From NCBI RefSeq assembly GCF_021379005.1, contig NZ_CP075171.1, forward strand, positions 434,001-498,000: a stretch of 64,000 nucleotides of DNA, given 5' to 3'. Positions 55,882-64,000 of the stretch are shown in pieces (within the stretch, counting starts at the first letter, position 1; every line of letters starts with the position of its first letter). Below the pieces are notes generated by a model that made no database searches, was not told the origin of the DNA, and saw nothing but the letters and a program-made list of their open reading frames with translations. A program made the position numbers and the translations under genes. This stretch comes from Leptodesmis sichuanensis A121. Its GTDB lineage: Bacteria > Cyanobacteriota > Cyanobacteriia > Leptolyngbyales > Leptolyngbyaceae.

Positions 55882-56208
55882 TTAATCTTCAACCGGGATA
55901 TTCTCAGGGCCTCTGCTGGTAGCTGACTGAGGTTCTTCAGGTTGGTGCATTTCGTACTGAACCTCGGCCACAATGTCTTCCCAGGCATCGTTCATTTCAG
56001 TCAGCGCTTCTTTGCCTTTCTCATAGAGCCACATCCCTTCTTTCACCACAGCCTTAACCATCGGTTTACCCGCCTTCCCCAGAACCGGGAGCACCACTGG
56101 AGCAAGTAGAGCGGCACCAATGCCAGCCGCAATCCCGAAAATACCCACATTTCCTTCTAGGGCTTCAAATCCCTCCAGTCCTTCTAGACCTTCAAGCCAA
56201 TCAGCCAT
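55882..56208 (-). CDS. DUF5132-type small membrane protein, first copy
   Basis: The 108-residue protein has an acidic LEG-repeat N-terminus, a small-residue helix (IAAGIGAALLAPVVLPVLG), the conserved core GKPMVKAVVKEGMWLYEKGKE and an amphipathic acidic helix (DIVAEVQYEM). GGGAGG precedes the ATG by five bases. It heads the operon with HMA2 and the ATPase. The layout, a small helix followed by a cytoplasmic amphipathic helix and lying upstream of a metal pump, resembles mycobacterial PacL (DUF1490) proteins. The DUF name is from memory. Confidence 0.82.
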   Translation of the reverse strand: MADWLEGLEGLEGFEALEGNVGIFGIAAGIGAALLAPVVLPVLGKAGKPMVKAVVKEGMWLYEKGKEALTEMNDAWEDIVAEVQYEMHQPEEPQSATSRGPENIPVED

Positions 56209-56526
56209 AACAACCTCCCGATATCAACAGGAACATCAAGAAGACAAACATTAAGAAGACTTAGAATACATTTTTATTCTAAAATTTCTAATCTTTCGCA
56301 AGTTAGAGACTCCATAAACTTTTATTAATCTTGAGTTAGCTTAATAAGGCAACCAACCTTTTAGGATGAATAAAGATAGACTAAGGACTGTGCACGAAAA
56401 TAAAATCCCTGCGATGCGTTACGGCGAACGCCTGACCCATCCTACCCGTGGGATATGATTGGGTTGCCAATCCCTAAGCAGAATTGAAAACCTCACACGC
56501 AACAGGAACAGATCAAGGGAGTCGGT
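56209..56526. other. divergent spacer DUF5132 operon / WD40 gene
   Basis: About 318 bp, AT-rich on the operon side (TTTTTATTCTAAAATTTCTAATC). It contains a diverged GCGTTACGGCGAACGC hairpin repeat (about 56409-56452). No gene is seen; divergent promoters are expected here. Confidence 0.45.
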
Positions 56527-58755
56527 ATGCAATTGGAGCTATTTCTTAAGCTGTTGCTTCAGGGACTGCCTGCGATCGCGGAATTCCTCACAGTACTCCA
56601 GTTACTTCCCGGCTATCAACAAGCCAGTGAAGCAGGCAAGACAGAACAATGGGTTGACAACCGGGAAACCCCATTACAAGTAGCTAAATACCAGCGGGAA
56701 ACAGAATTACTGCGGTTGGAACGGCAAAAAGAACTGGAACATTGGTCGTTAGGACTGCTCCCCGCTCAATTAACAACAGCAAACTCCTGGCTCGAAACGA
56801 CTCCCCTGAAAGTACTGCTGGCTCCCCTGCAAATTAATGGGGAATTTGATGTGTCTGTTCGTCAACACCTTTCGATCCTGGAACGACAATTGGGGCAGGG
56901 TTTAGCAGAGTTTTTGCAGCAGCATTATTCTCTCCAGGATCGCGATCGACCCGTGGAATTTCTCTCCGGAGCCTGGGTACACCACTCCCTGCGCTATGAA
57001 GCCCAGATTAAAGCGTTATTCGAGCAATTTCCATCTCAACCCATCCTGATCCTGGAACCGGAAATCATCGGTGAAGAGTTGAGTCTTCACATGGCCTACT
57101 GGGGATTTGGACAAAAGCAATACACCTATCATTCAGTCATCGCTCATTTCAACTATCAACAACTATTAATTGCCGCTGCCAAACGACGAGCACTGGACTG
57201 GAAAGATACGGCAGACAAATTATTAGCTGCAGGTGAATTACCAGAGTTGGTCAACCAGTTGGGAGGCGATAATGCCATTAATCTGGAACTGTTGCAGAAA
57301 GAAACCAAGTGGCAATCGCTGGGCATTCATGCCTCTACTTTGTCGCTTCAGTACCACTTGAATGCCAAAGATTTTGCTGCCCTGGTGCAAGTCTTGCTGC
57401 CGTCCTGCTGCATCTTTGTGGCCGGGATGGCTGATTATTATTATCTGAGTCGTTCCGGGATCTCTCCATTTCTTCCTGATCTTGTGGCCCCCCTGCTCCG
57501 ATCGGTTGAGCAGCCATTCCAGCGATCGCTCTATGACCTCGTTCTGTCCGGCTATCGTCATTTGCTGCGGAACTTAAGTATGGCCTCCGTCAGGAATCAG
57601 GCCAGCGATCGCGCATCCATGCCAACGCCCCTAACTGCATGGTTCACAGCCTGTCTGGCTCAATTGGAGGCTCTCCTGGCAGAAGCGTCACAGGTGTTAT
57701 CGGCTGAGCGTGTAATTGAGGTGTTTGCTACTTTCCGGGAGGCTGTACCCAGCAAACCAATGCAACAGCGGCCAGCCATTTTGCTACCCAGCATGGCGGC
57801 TCAGGCGGCTCCATCGGTCAGGCTGCATCCTGCGATCGCGGCTCCGTCTTCGCCCCTGAATTTTCCATCGCTCTTTCTGGCTTACACGCTGAGTGGTTAC
57901 GCTGGTAAGGCCGCCGCGATCGCCGTTAGCTCAGATAATCAGGTGCTTCTCAGTGCCGGGAATGATCAGAGCATTCAACTGCGACATTTACAAACGGGAG
58001 AACTCCTCCAATCTTTCGCAAGTCACTCTGGCCGCATTCTCACCCTGGCGCTCAGTACGGATGGCCAATTGCTGGGTAGCGTGCATCGGACGAGCAGCCA
58101 CAGTTACATCCGGGTCTGGAAGGTCAAAACCAGGAAATTGCAATGCACATTGACAGGCCACAACAAATCCATTCGCTGTCTGGCGATCGCTCCCGATAAC
58201 ACTACCCTGATCAGTGGTGGGCAAAAGATTAAAATCTGGGATATCCGAACTGGCGAATTGCAACATACCCTAAGCGGACACACCAAACTGGTATATGCGG
58301 TGGCGCTGAGTCCAGATGGACGCATTCTCGCCAGCAGCAGTGCCGATAAAACTGTGCGACTGTGGCACCTGCCGACCGGCAAACCTCTGTATACGCTGGT
58401 TGGACATCAGGATTGGGTGAAAGCGATCGCCTTCAGCCCCGATGGTCAATTCCTGGCCAGTGGAAGTGATGATAACACCATTAAGCTGTGGCACGTTGCC
58501 AGTGGTCAACTGGTTCGCACTTTCACAGGCCACTCCGACTGGGTGTTAGCGGTGACCTTTAGTCCAGATGGACAGACGCTTTTCAGTGGTAGCAAAGATC
58601 AAACGATCAAACTTTGGCATCTCGAAACAGGGAACCTGTTAGGGACTCTCAGTGGCCATCGTAAGTGGGTTCACTCCCTCGTTGTTAGTCCGGATGGTCA
58701 TACCTTGGCCAGTGGGAGCGATGACAATACCATCCGCATCTGGCGAGCAGCCTGA
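56527..58755 (+). CDS. WD40-repeat protein with uncharacterised N-terminal domain
   Basis: The 742-residue protein ends in seven WD40 repeats (about 455-742), each with a 'SPDG' turn and 'IKLW/IRVW' strand, making one full propeller. The N-terminal 450 residues begin with a hydrophobic stretch (LFLKLLLQGLPAIAEFLTVLQLLPG), then a charged helix (YQRETELLRLERQKELEHW) and a mixed domain with 'AWVHHSLRYEAQIKALFEQFPSQPILILEPEI', which I do not recognise. AAGGGAG upstream fixes ATG 56527. Bacterial WD40 proteins commonly scaffold or sense; here the partner is unknown. Confidence 0.88.
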   Translation: MQLELFLKLLLQGLPAIAEFLTVLQLLPGYQQASEAGKTEQWVDNRETPLQVAKYQRETELLRLERQKELEHWSLGLLPAQLTTANSWLETTPLKVLLAPLQINGEFDVSVRQHLSILERQLGQGLAEFLQQHYSLQDRDRPVEFLSGAWVHHSLRYEAQIKALFEQFPSQPILILEPEIIGEELSLHMAYWGFGQKQYTYHSVIAHFNYQQLLIAAAKRRALDWKDTADKLLAAGELPELVNQLGGDNAINLELLQKETKWQSLGIHASTLSLQYHLNAKDFAALVQVLLPSCCIFVAGMADYYYLSRSGISPFLPDLVAPLLRSVEQPFQRSLYDLVLSGYRHLLRNLSMASVRNQASDRASMPTPLTAWFTACLAQLEALLAEASQVLSAERVIEVFATFREAVPSKPMQQRPAILLPSMAAQAAPSVRLHPAIAAPSSPLNFPSLFLAYTLSGYAGKAAAIAVSSDNQVLLSAGNDQSIQLRHLQTGELLQSFASHSGRILTLALSTDGQLLGSVHRTSSHSYIRVWKVKTRKLQCTLTGHNKSIRCLAIAPDNTTLISGGQKIKIWDIRTGELQHTLSGHTKLVYAVALSPDGRILASSSADKTVRLWHLPTGKPLYTLVGHQDWVKAIAFSPDGQFLASGSDDNTIKLWHVASGQLVRTFTGHSDWVLAVTFSPDGQTLFSGSKDQTIKLWHLETGNLLGTLSGHRKWVHSLVVSPDGHTLASGSDDNTIRIWRAA

Positions 58756-58829
58756 GCCGTTGGATAGGGATCAGTCAACAACTCGAGTTAAATTTCATCC
58801 GCTGTTAATTCTGCTTAAACGTGGTCTTG

Positions 58830-58850
58830 AAGGTGCAATAAATGCACCTT
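58830..58850 (+). terminator. perfect hairpin after WD40 gene
   Basis: AAGGTGCA and TGCACCTT pair around ATAAA 75 bp after the WD40 stop. No T-run follows, so termination efficiency is uncertain. It also argues against an ATG at 58842, inside the hairpin, as the next gene's start. Confidence 0.5.
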
Positions 58851-58910
58851 AACGTTGTCGTGGGATGCTGTGAACGAATTTCACTCGCCTGCATCAGGCT
58901 CTACCGTTCT

Positions 58911-61900
58911 ATGGCAAATACTGTGATTCTGAAAGGCTTTGCGTCCCTGCCTGCTGATACTTATGCGGATGGCCCTGCATCCGGGAAAGGCATCTCTGCC
59001 AATGGCCGCACTGGCCCCTTTCCCGGACAGCCTGTGCAGGGGTTTAGTGCGGTTCAATTTGCCGACTCAACGACCTTCTGGTTCATGCCAGACAACGGGT
59101 ATGGCCGTCAGGACAATAGCTCAGATTTCCTGTTGCGGGTCTATCAGGTGCAGCCCAACTTGCGGCAAGCAGGGGCTGGGGATGGGACGGTAAACATTCT
59201 CGATTTCATTCAACTGGCTGACCCCGATCGCCAGATTCCCTTTCCCATTGTGAATCAAAACACCCGCGATCGCCTGCTCACCGGAGCCGACTTTGACCTG
59301 GAATCCTTTGTAATTGCCAAAGATGGCACCCTCTGGTTTGGGGAAGAATTTGGCCCGTTTCTGCTGCATACGGATGCCACGGGCAAAGTATTAGAGGCTC
59401 CCATTGCCACCCCGAACCTGTTCCAACTCAACACCTTAAATGGACAGGCTCCGATCGTCATTGGCCACCGGGGAGCATCTGGTGAACGTCCGGAACACAC
59501 CCTGGCTTCCTATCAACTAGCGATTCAGCAGGGGGCTGATTTTATTGAACCTGATCTGGTGGTGACGAAAGATGGAGTGTTGATTGCCCGTCATGAACCC
59601 GCATTAGCCGTGGTCAAGGCCGATGGCACGATCGACTTGGGTAATACAACCACCGATGTGTACCTGCGGCCAGAATTTGCTAACCGGAAGACCACCAAGA
59701 TGTTGGATGGTACACCTGTAACCGGATGGTTTGCCGAAGACTTTACCTTAGCTGAGATTAAACAACTGCGGGCGATTGAACGCTTGCCCTTTCGAGAAAC
59801 GGTATTTAATGGCGTATTTGAAATTCCGACGCTCGATGACATTATTGCGCTGGTGAAACAGGTTGAACAGGATACAGGCAAGAAAATTGGCATTTATCCT
59901 GAAACCAAGCATCCGACTTACTTTACTGAAAAAGGGTACAACACCAGCCAGTTATTAATTGATAATCTGGTGAAAAATAATTTCACCGATCCCAGCCGGA
60001 TTTATATCCAGTCCTTTGAAGTCGGCAATCTCAAAGAATTACACAATAGCATCATGCCCAGGGCTGGCGTTGATATTCCTCTGATTCAGCTCTTAGATGC
60101 GGAAGATGTCCGGGATGATGGCTCACTCATTGAAATTCGGCCCTACGATTTCGTTGTCAGTGGCGACTCGCGCACTTACGGCGACTTACGCACTGCTGCA
60201 GGCTTGCAGGAAATTGCTACCTATGCGGATGGGATTGGCCCCTGGAAGCGCATGATCGTTTCGGTGAAGGCGGTCGATAGCAATGGCGATGGCCAACCCG
60301 ATGACCTGAATGGGGATGGAGTGATTAACGATGCCGATAAGGTGACTCTTCCGCCCACCTCTCTGGTGAACGATGCCCATGCCGCAGGGTTGCTGGTACA
60401 TCCCTATACCTTCCGCAATGAAGGACGCTATCTGGCTTCGGACTACAAGGGCAATCCGGAGTTGGAACTGCGGCAGTTCATTCAACTGGGGGTCGATGGC
60501 TTCTTTGATGATTTTCCCGGCACTGGAGATCTGGTGCGGGATCAGATTACCTCACCCTTTGTGCGATCGCCTCAAGATCCTGCCGTTCTCAGCAAGCCGG
60601 AATTTAATACGTTGACCGGTGCGGCTCCGATTGTCATCGGTCATCGCGGGGCATCCGGGGAACGTCCTGAACATACCCTGGCTGCTTACAAGGTGGCGAT
60701 CGCAGCGGGGGCCGACTACATTGAACCCGATCTGGTCGTCACCAAGGATGGAGTCTTAATTGCCCGCCATGAGCCAATGCTGGCTGTCCTCAAAGCCGAT
60801 GGCAGCATCGATACGACCAACACTTCCACCGATGTGTATCAGCGTCCGGAGTTTGCCAATCGAGTCAAAACAAAGGTGTTGGATGGGATATCAGTGACGG
60901 GATGGTTTGCGGAAGACTTCACCCTGGCAGAAATTAAAACGCTGACTGCGATCGAACGTCTACCTGCCCTGCGGGGCACCCGCTTTGATCAGGATGGGCT
61001 GAAGGTTCCCACCTTGCAGGAAATAATCGATCTGGTGAAGCAGGTGGAGAAAGAAACCGGACGCCAGATCGGCATCTATCCCGAAACCAAACACCCGACG
61101 TTTTTCCTGGAGCAAGGCTACAACACCAGCCAGTTGCTGATTGATACGCTGGTGCAAAATGGCTTTACCGACCCCAAACGGGTTTACGTTCAGTCCTTTG
61201 AAACCAGCAACTTAAAGGATTTGAATAACCGAATTATGCCCGGTGCCTCTGTGGATCTGCCGTTGATTCAACTGATTGGCGGTTCGGGGAGGCCCTATGA
61301 CTTGGTGGCGAAAGGCGATCCTCGAACCTATGCGGATCTGGTGAAGCCAACCGGACTGGCGGAGATTGCCACCTATGCGACGGGAATTGGGCCGGATAAA
61401 CGGTTGATTATTCCCGCCAGCACGGTCGATCGCAATGGTGATGGTAAACCAGATGATTTGAATGGCGATGGGCAAATCAGCGATGCCGATCGCATCTTGG
61501 GCACCCCCACCACCCTGATTCAGGATGCTCACCAGGCTGGGTTGCTGGTACACCTTTACACATTGCGGAATGAATCCTTCTTCCTCGCCTCGGATTATCA
61601 AAATAATCCCCGCGCTGAGTTCAAACAATTTATTGATCTGGGTGTGGATGGTTTCTTCACCGATTTTCCGGGCACCGGGCGATCGGTATTAGTGAATGAT
61701 TATTTCGCTGGTACGGGTTACGCCAATATCAATTACAACCCCAATCAACCTCAACCCTACGTCACAGACCCGAATCAACCCTACTATGGCAATTTGATTG
61801 TGGCGAATTTAGGGCGATCGAAAGGATTCGAGGGGATGGCGATCAGTCCCGACCAGTCCACTCTGTATCCTCTCCTGGAGGGCTACGTGGTGGGTGATCC

Positions 61901-62540
61901 CAGTAATGCCTTACGCATCTATGAGTTTGATGTGGCTGCCCAGGAATTTACTGGCTTAGTCGGTTACTATCCGCTGTCGAATCCGAACAATGCGATCGGC
62001 GATTTCACTGTCATTAACGACCGCGAATATCTGGTGATTGAACGGGATCCCAACCAGGGTGATGCGGCTCAGTTCAAAAAGATTTTCAAAGTCGATTTGT
62101 CTCAGAAGGATGAGAACGGATTTGTCGCCAAGCAGGAAATTGCTGATCTCCTGGCGATTCAGGATCCCAATGATTTGAATGGTGATGGCAGTACTACGTT
62201 CAAATTCCCCTTTGAAACGATTGAAGATGTGCTGGTGATTGATCCCACTACCATCCTGGTGGCGAATGACAACAACTATCCTTTCTCTGTCGGTCGTCCC
62301 CCGGCGATCGACAACAACGAAATCATTTTGCTGCAACTGGAGCAACCTCTGAATCTGGATCCACGAGTTGGGTTAGCAGGTCTGCTGGCTACTGAATCTA
62401 CTCAAGCCTTACCTGCGGGACTGCGTTCTAGTCTTGCCTCAATGACAGCGGGCATGGGCGATCGCTATCTCAGCGATTTAACTGACCCCTTGATCCTGGC
62501 AGCCAGCAGTTCTAGCCTTACCCCTCCTACTTCGTTCTAG
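58911..62540 (+). CDS. phytase-like esterase domain split by two GDPD domains
   Basis: About 1209 residues from ATG 58911 ([10 protein letters not shown]). An esterase-like phytase domain starts the protein ('[23 protein letters not shown]', '[13 protein letters not shown]') and resumes at about 961 ('[22 protein letters not shown]', '[12 protein letters not shown]'). Between lie two glycerophosphodiester phosphodiesterase domains (about 180-555 and 574-925), each with intact [12 protein letters not shown] and [17 protein letters not shown] motifs. DxNGDGxxD calcium-loop sequences occur in both. No N-terminal signal is seen; type I secretion is possible. It probably releases phosphate from phosphodiesters. 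Confidence 0.9.
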   Translation: MANTVILKGFASLPADTYADGPASGKGISANGRTGPFPGQPVQGFSAVQFADSTTFWFMPDNGYGRQDNSSDFLLRVYQVQPNLRQAGAGDGTVNILDFIQLADPDRQIPFPIVNQNTRDRLLTGADFDLESFVIAKDGTLWFGEEFGPFLLHTDATGKVLEAPIATPNLFQLNTLNGQAPIVIGHRGASGERPEHTLASYQLAIQQGADFIEPDLVVTKDGVLIARHEPALAVVKADGTIDLGNTTTDVYLRPEFANRKTTKMLDGTPVTGWFAEDFTLAEIKQLRAIERLPFRETVFNGVFEIPTLDDIIALVKQVEQDTGKKIGIYPETKHPTYFTEKGYNTSQLLIDNLVKNNFTDPSRIYIQSFEVGNLKELHNSIMPRAGVDIPLIQLLDAEDVRDDGSLIEIRPYDFVVSGDSRTYGDLRTAAGLQEIATYADGIGPWKRMIVSVKAVDSNGDGQPDDLNGDGVINDADKVTLPPTSLVNDAHAAGLLVHPYTFRNEGRYLASDYKGNPELELRQFIQLGVDGFFDDFPGTGDLVRDQITSPFVRSPQDPAVLSKPEFNTLTGAAPIVIGHRGASGERPEHTLAAYKVAIAAGADYIEPDLVVTKDGVLIARHEPMLAVLKADGSIDTTNTSTDVYQRPEFANRVKTKVLDGISVTGWFAEDFTLAEIKTLTAIERLPALRGTRFDQDGLKVPTLQEIIDLVKQVEKETGRQIGIYPETKHPTFFLEQGYNTSQLLIDTLVQNGFTDPKRVYVQSFETSNLKDLNNRIMPGASVDLPLIQLIGGSGRPYDLVAKGDPRTYADLVKPTGLAEIATYATGIGPDKRLIIPASTVDRNGDGKPDDLNGDGQISDADRILGTPTTLIQDAHQAGLLVHLYTLRNESFFLASDYQNNPRAEFKQFIDLGVDGFFTDFPGTGRSVLVNDYFAGTGYANINYNPNQPQPYVTDPNQPYYGNLIVANLGRSKGFEGMAISPDQSTLYPLLEGYVVGDPSNALRIYEFDVAAQEFTGLVGYYPLSNPNNAIGDFTVINDREYLVIERDPNQGDAAQFKKIFKVDLSQKDENGFVAKQEIADLLAIQDPNDLNGDGSTTFKFPFETIEDVLVIDPTTILVANDNNYPFSVGRPPAIDNNEIILLQLEQPLNLDPRVGLAGLLATESTQALPAGLRSSLASMTAGMGDRYLSDLTDPLILAASSSSLTPPTSF
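59454..61680 (+). repeat. tandem duplication of GDPD-coding unit
   Basis: The units beginning near 59454 and 60627 encode GDPD domains with near-identical segments (e.g. [64 protein letters not shown]). Unit length is about 1.15 kb. Many silent differences show that the duplication is not recent. Confidence 0.8.
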
Positions 62541-62557
62541 GAGCAAATCCGTTTAAT

Positions 62558-62580
62558 TCGCCTGTCGTAGGGCGAGTTTT
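62558..62580 (+). terminator. terminator of the GDPD/phytase gene
   Basis: TCGCC and GGCGA pair around TGTCGTAG about 18 bp after the stop, followed by GTTTT. A short but plausible rho-independent terminator. Confidence 0.5.
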
Positions 62581-62595
62581 GTCTGCAAAAAGTAA

Positions 62596-62633
62596 CAGGG
62601 TGATGAGGGTAACTTTCGCCTCTCATCACCCTG
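62596..62633 (-). terminator. strong hairpin between convergent genes
   Basis: CAGGGTGATGAG pairs perfectly with CTCATCACCCTG (12 bp) around 14 bases. On the minus strand it is followed by TTACTTTTTG, so it should end transcription of the second DUF5132 gene; from the plus side CTGTTTCTT follows, so it may work in both directions. Confidence 0.75.
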
Positions 62634-62651
62634 CTGTTTCTTCAGTGGTGA

Positions 62652-62948
62652 CTAACCCTCATCTGAACCGCTGATGGTGATGGTCTTAGGTTCCTCAGTC
62701 GCTTGAGCTTCTGCCAGTTCGGCTTTGGCTTCAGCAACCAGTTCTTCTAAGGTTTCGCCGACTTGAGCTACCACGCCCCTACCTTTTTCGTAAAGGACGA
62801 TGCCACCTTTGATCATGGCTTTGGCGACAGGTTTACCCACCCCTGCTGCCACTGGAACTAGAACCGGGAGCAGGACGATCGCGGCAATTCCTGGAACTCC
62901 CAATCCTTCAACAATTTCTTCAAATTCTGGTACAAGTTTGACGGACAT
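62652..62948 (-). CDS. DUF5132-type small membrane protein, second copy
   Basis: The 98-residue protein shares the core of the first copy: a hydrophobic helix (GIAAIVLLPVLVPVAAGVG), GKPVAKAMIKGGIVLYEKGRG and the acidic amphipathic helix ELVAEAKAELAEAQ. GAGAGGTG lies before ATG 62948. A 124-bp gap separates it from the P-type ATPase gene upstream on the same strand, so it may follow that gene in one transcript. This is the second DUF5132 gene of the window next to a P-type ATPase. Confidence 0.83.
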   Translation of the reverse strand: MSVKLVPEFEEIVEGLGVPGIAAIVLLPVLVPVAAGVGKPVAKAMIKGGIVLYEKGRGVVAQVGETLEELVAEAKAELAEAQATEEPKTITISGSDEG

Positions 62949-63072
62949 AGTACTGCACCTCTCAACTCCCTCTATTTCTAGTTTATCTTGATTGACTCAT
63001 ACAATTGCAGAAGAATCATTGCTTTTTGGTAAGTTTTGTGTTATTGGGAAGTCCCCTCAAATAGACTTTGGT

Positions 63073-64000
63073 TTATTCAGACCGGCTGCGGATTAGCCAC
63101 TTTTCCAGTTCCACTCCCCAGAAAACGATCGTACTCAATACCAGACAAAACATTAGATCTGTCGCTGATAGAGCAACTGTAGAGAAAATCTGCTGGCAAA
63201 CGGGAACGTAAATGACAACCAACTGTAATCCCAGGGTCAGGATAACGGCACCTAGCAGCGGTTTGTTGGACAGTAGCCCAATTTGAAATAAGGAATCTTG
63301 TTGCGATCGCATGGCTAAGGCCGTTCCCATCTGGGACAGGGTGAGGACGGTAAACAGGATGGTTTGCCAGCCCGGATCATCATTGTGCCAATACCAGTAG
63401 CCCGTTCCCAGGGCCACCAGTGCCATCAATAAGCCTACCCAAAGAATTGTCCGCCCCATACCCCGGCCAAAGAAGTTTTCCGATGGAGAATAAGGGGGAC
63501 GGCTCATTGCATCCCGTTCTGCGGGTTCAAGTCCCAGGGCCAGAGCCGGTAAGCCATCGGTGGTCAGATTAATCCAGAGAATTTGTAATGGCACCAGCGG
63601 TAAAGGCATTCCCAGAAACGGAGCCAGCAACATGACCCAGAGTTCTCCAACATTGCTGCTGAGCAGATATTTAATGAACTTGCGGATGTTGTCGTAAATG
63701 ATTCGGCCTTCTTTCACAGCAGCCACGATCGTCGCAAAGTTGTCATCCAGCAACACCATATCGGCGGCTTCTTTGGCCACATCAGAGCCACTGATCCCCA
63801 TCGCCACCCCAATATCTGCCTGTTTCAGGGCCGGAGCATCATTTGCTCCATCGCCTGTCATGGCGACGATATGTCCCCGTTGCTGCAAAGCCCGCACAAT
63901 ATCGAGCTTGGAGGTTGGGGAAACCTGCGCGTAAACTGATACATCCTCTACGGCCTGGAGCAATCCCTCGCCGGATAAATTGGCTAAGTGCTTCCCCGTT
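63073..64000 (-). CDS. P-type cation ATPase (P2A/Ca2+-type), N-terminal part outside window
   Basis: The frame is open to the right edge (T-G-K-H-L-A-N-L-S-G-E precedes the first internal TTG), so only the C-terminal ~309 residues are seen: the end of the P-domain with MTGDGANDAPALKQADIGVAMG and SDVAKEAADMVLLDDNF, helix 5 'LLSSNVGELWVMLLAPFLGMPLPLVPLQILWINLTTDGLPALALG' and the remaining helices. The NVGE and NLTTD motifs fit calcium-pump (PacL/SERCA-like) P2A ATPases. Followed by a DUF5132 gene. Confidence 0.92.
   Translation of the reverse strand, partial: TGKHLANLSGEGLLQAVEDVSVYAQVSPTSKLDIVRALQQRGHIVAMTGDGANDAPALKQADIGVAMGISGSDVAKEAADMVLLDDNFATIVAAVKEGRIIYDNIRKFIKYLLSSNVGELWVMLLAPFLGMPLPLVPLQILWINLTTDGLPALALGLEPAERDAMSRPPYSPSENFFGRGMGRTILWVGLLMALVALGTGYWYWHNDDPGWQTILFTVLTLSQMGTALAMRSQQDSLFQIGLLSNKPLLGAVILTLGLQLVVIYVPVCQQIFSTVALSATDLMFCLVLSTIVFWGVELEKWLIRSRSE

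Noticed and set aside
58842-58910. Upstream ATG of the GDPD/phytase gene
   Set aside because: It lies in a perfect hairpin after the WD40 gene, and the added residues are not conserved-looking; ATG 58911 fits the domain start.

Overview
The window is chromosomal DNA of a cyanobacterium, probably a filamentous Leptolyngbya-like lineage (inference). The evidence is: the HIP1 palindrome GCGATCGC recurs throughout; the carotenoid desaturase is CrtD-like; lysine synthesis uses LL-diaminopimelate aminotransferase (dapL); there is a BicA-type bicarbonate transporter; there are degenerate heptamer repeats (STRR) and other hairpin repeats familiar from cyanobacteria. I see no rRNA, CRISPR array, prophage or complete insertion sequence. 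There is one tRNA, tRNA-Val(GAC). A gene is cut at each edge: an ABC-class ATPase on the left and a P-type ATPase on the right.

Left third (1-27 kb), mostly housekeeping: a COG3044-like ATPase, an S9 peptidase, a MacAB-type exporter operon, dapL, class II fructose-bisphosphate aldolase, PEP carboxylase, a 1077-residue protein with four repeated modules and an SGNH/DUF1574-like domain, CrtD, a HIT protein, a nucleotide-transporter-like protein fused to HEAT repeats, infC without an ATG start, an alpha/beta hydrolase and a NurA nuclease. Repeat-derived sequence has entered several genes in frame.

Middle (27-43 kb): a CAP protein, an ArsB/NhaD transporter, tRNA-Val, a beta-barrel protein, a cupin, a GerMN protein, a DUF2993 protein, proS, a Ser/Thr kinase and an MFS transporter. 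Then comes a molybdate module: mop diverges from modA-modB-modC, and a helix-turn-helix regulator with a periplasmic-binding-protein-like domain follows. Near-identical 19-20 bp repeats lie in the mop/modA intergenic region and are a candidate operator.

Right third (43-64 kb), ion transport: a tightly overlapping minus-strand run of bicA, a CPA2 antiporter and Mrp subunits C, D, E, F, G, a DUF4040/MbhD-like subunit and B. The large MrpA core is missing. This fits sodium extrusion supporting sodium-dependent bicarbonate uptake. A 200-bp MITE with 16-bp terminal inverted repeats and a 9-bp target duplication lies upstream of bicA. Next come a Ca2+/cation exchanger and an operon of a small DUF5132 protein, an HMA2 protein and a P1B-like ATPase. 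That ATPase has LDF in place of the usual CPC metal site and a helix-turn-helix-like C-terminus. After a WD40 protein and a phytase-like protein interrupted by two GDPD domains, a second DUF5132 gene sits beside a second P-type ATPase. The repeated pairing of P-type ATPases with DUF5132 proteins, which resembles the mycobacterial PacL-Ctp arrangement, is the most promising candidate here for an undescribed system.
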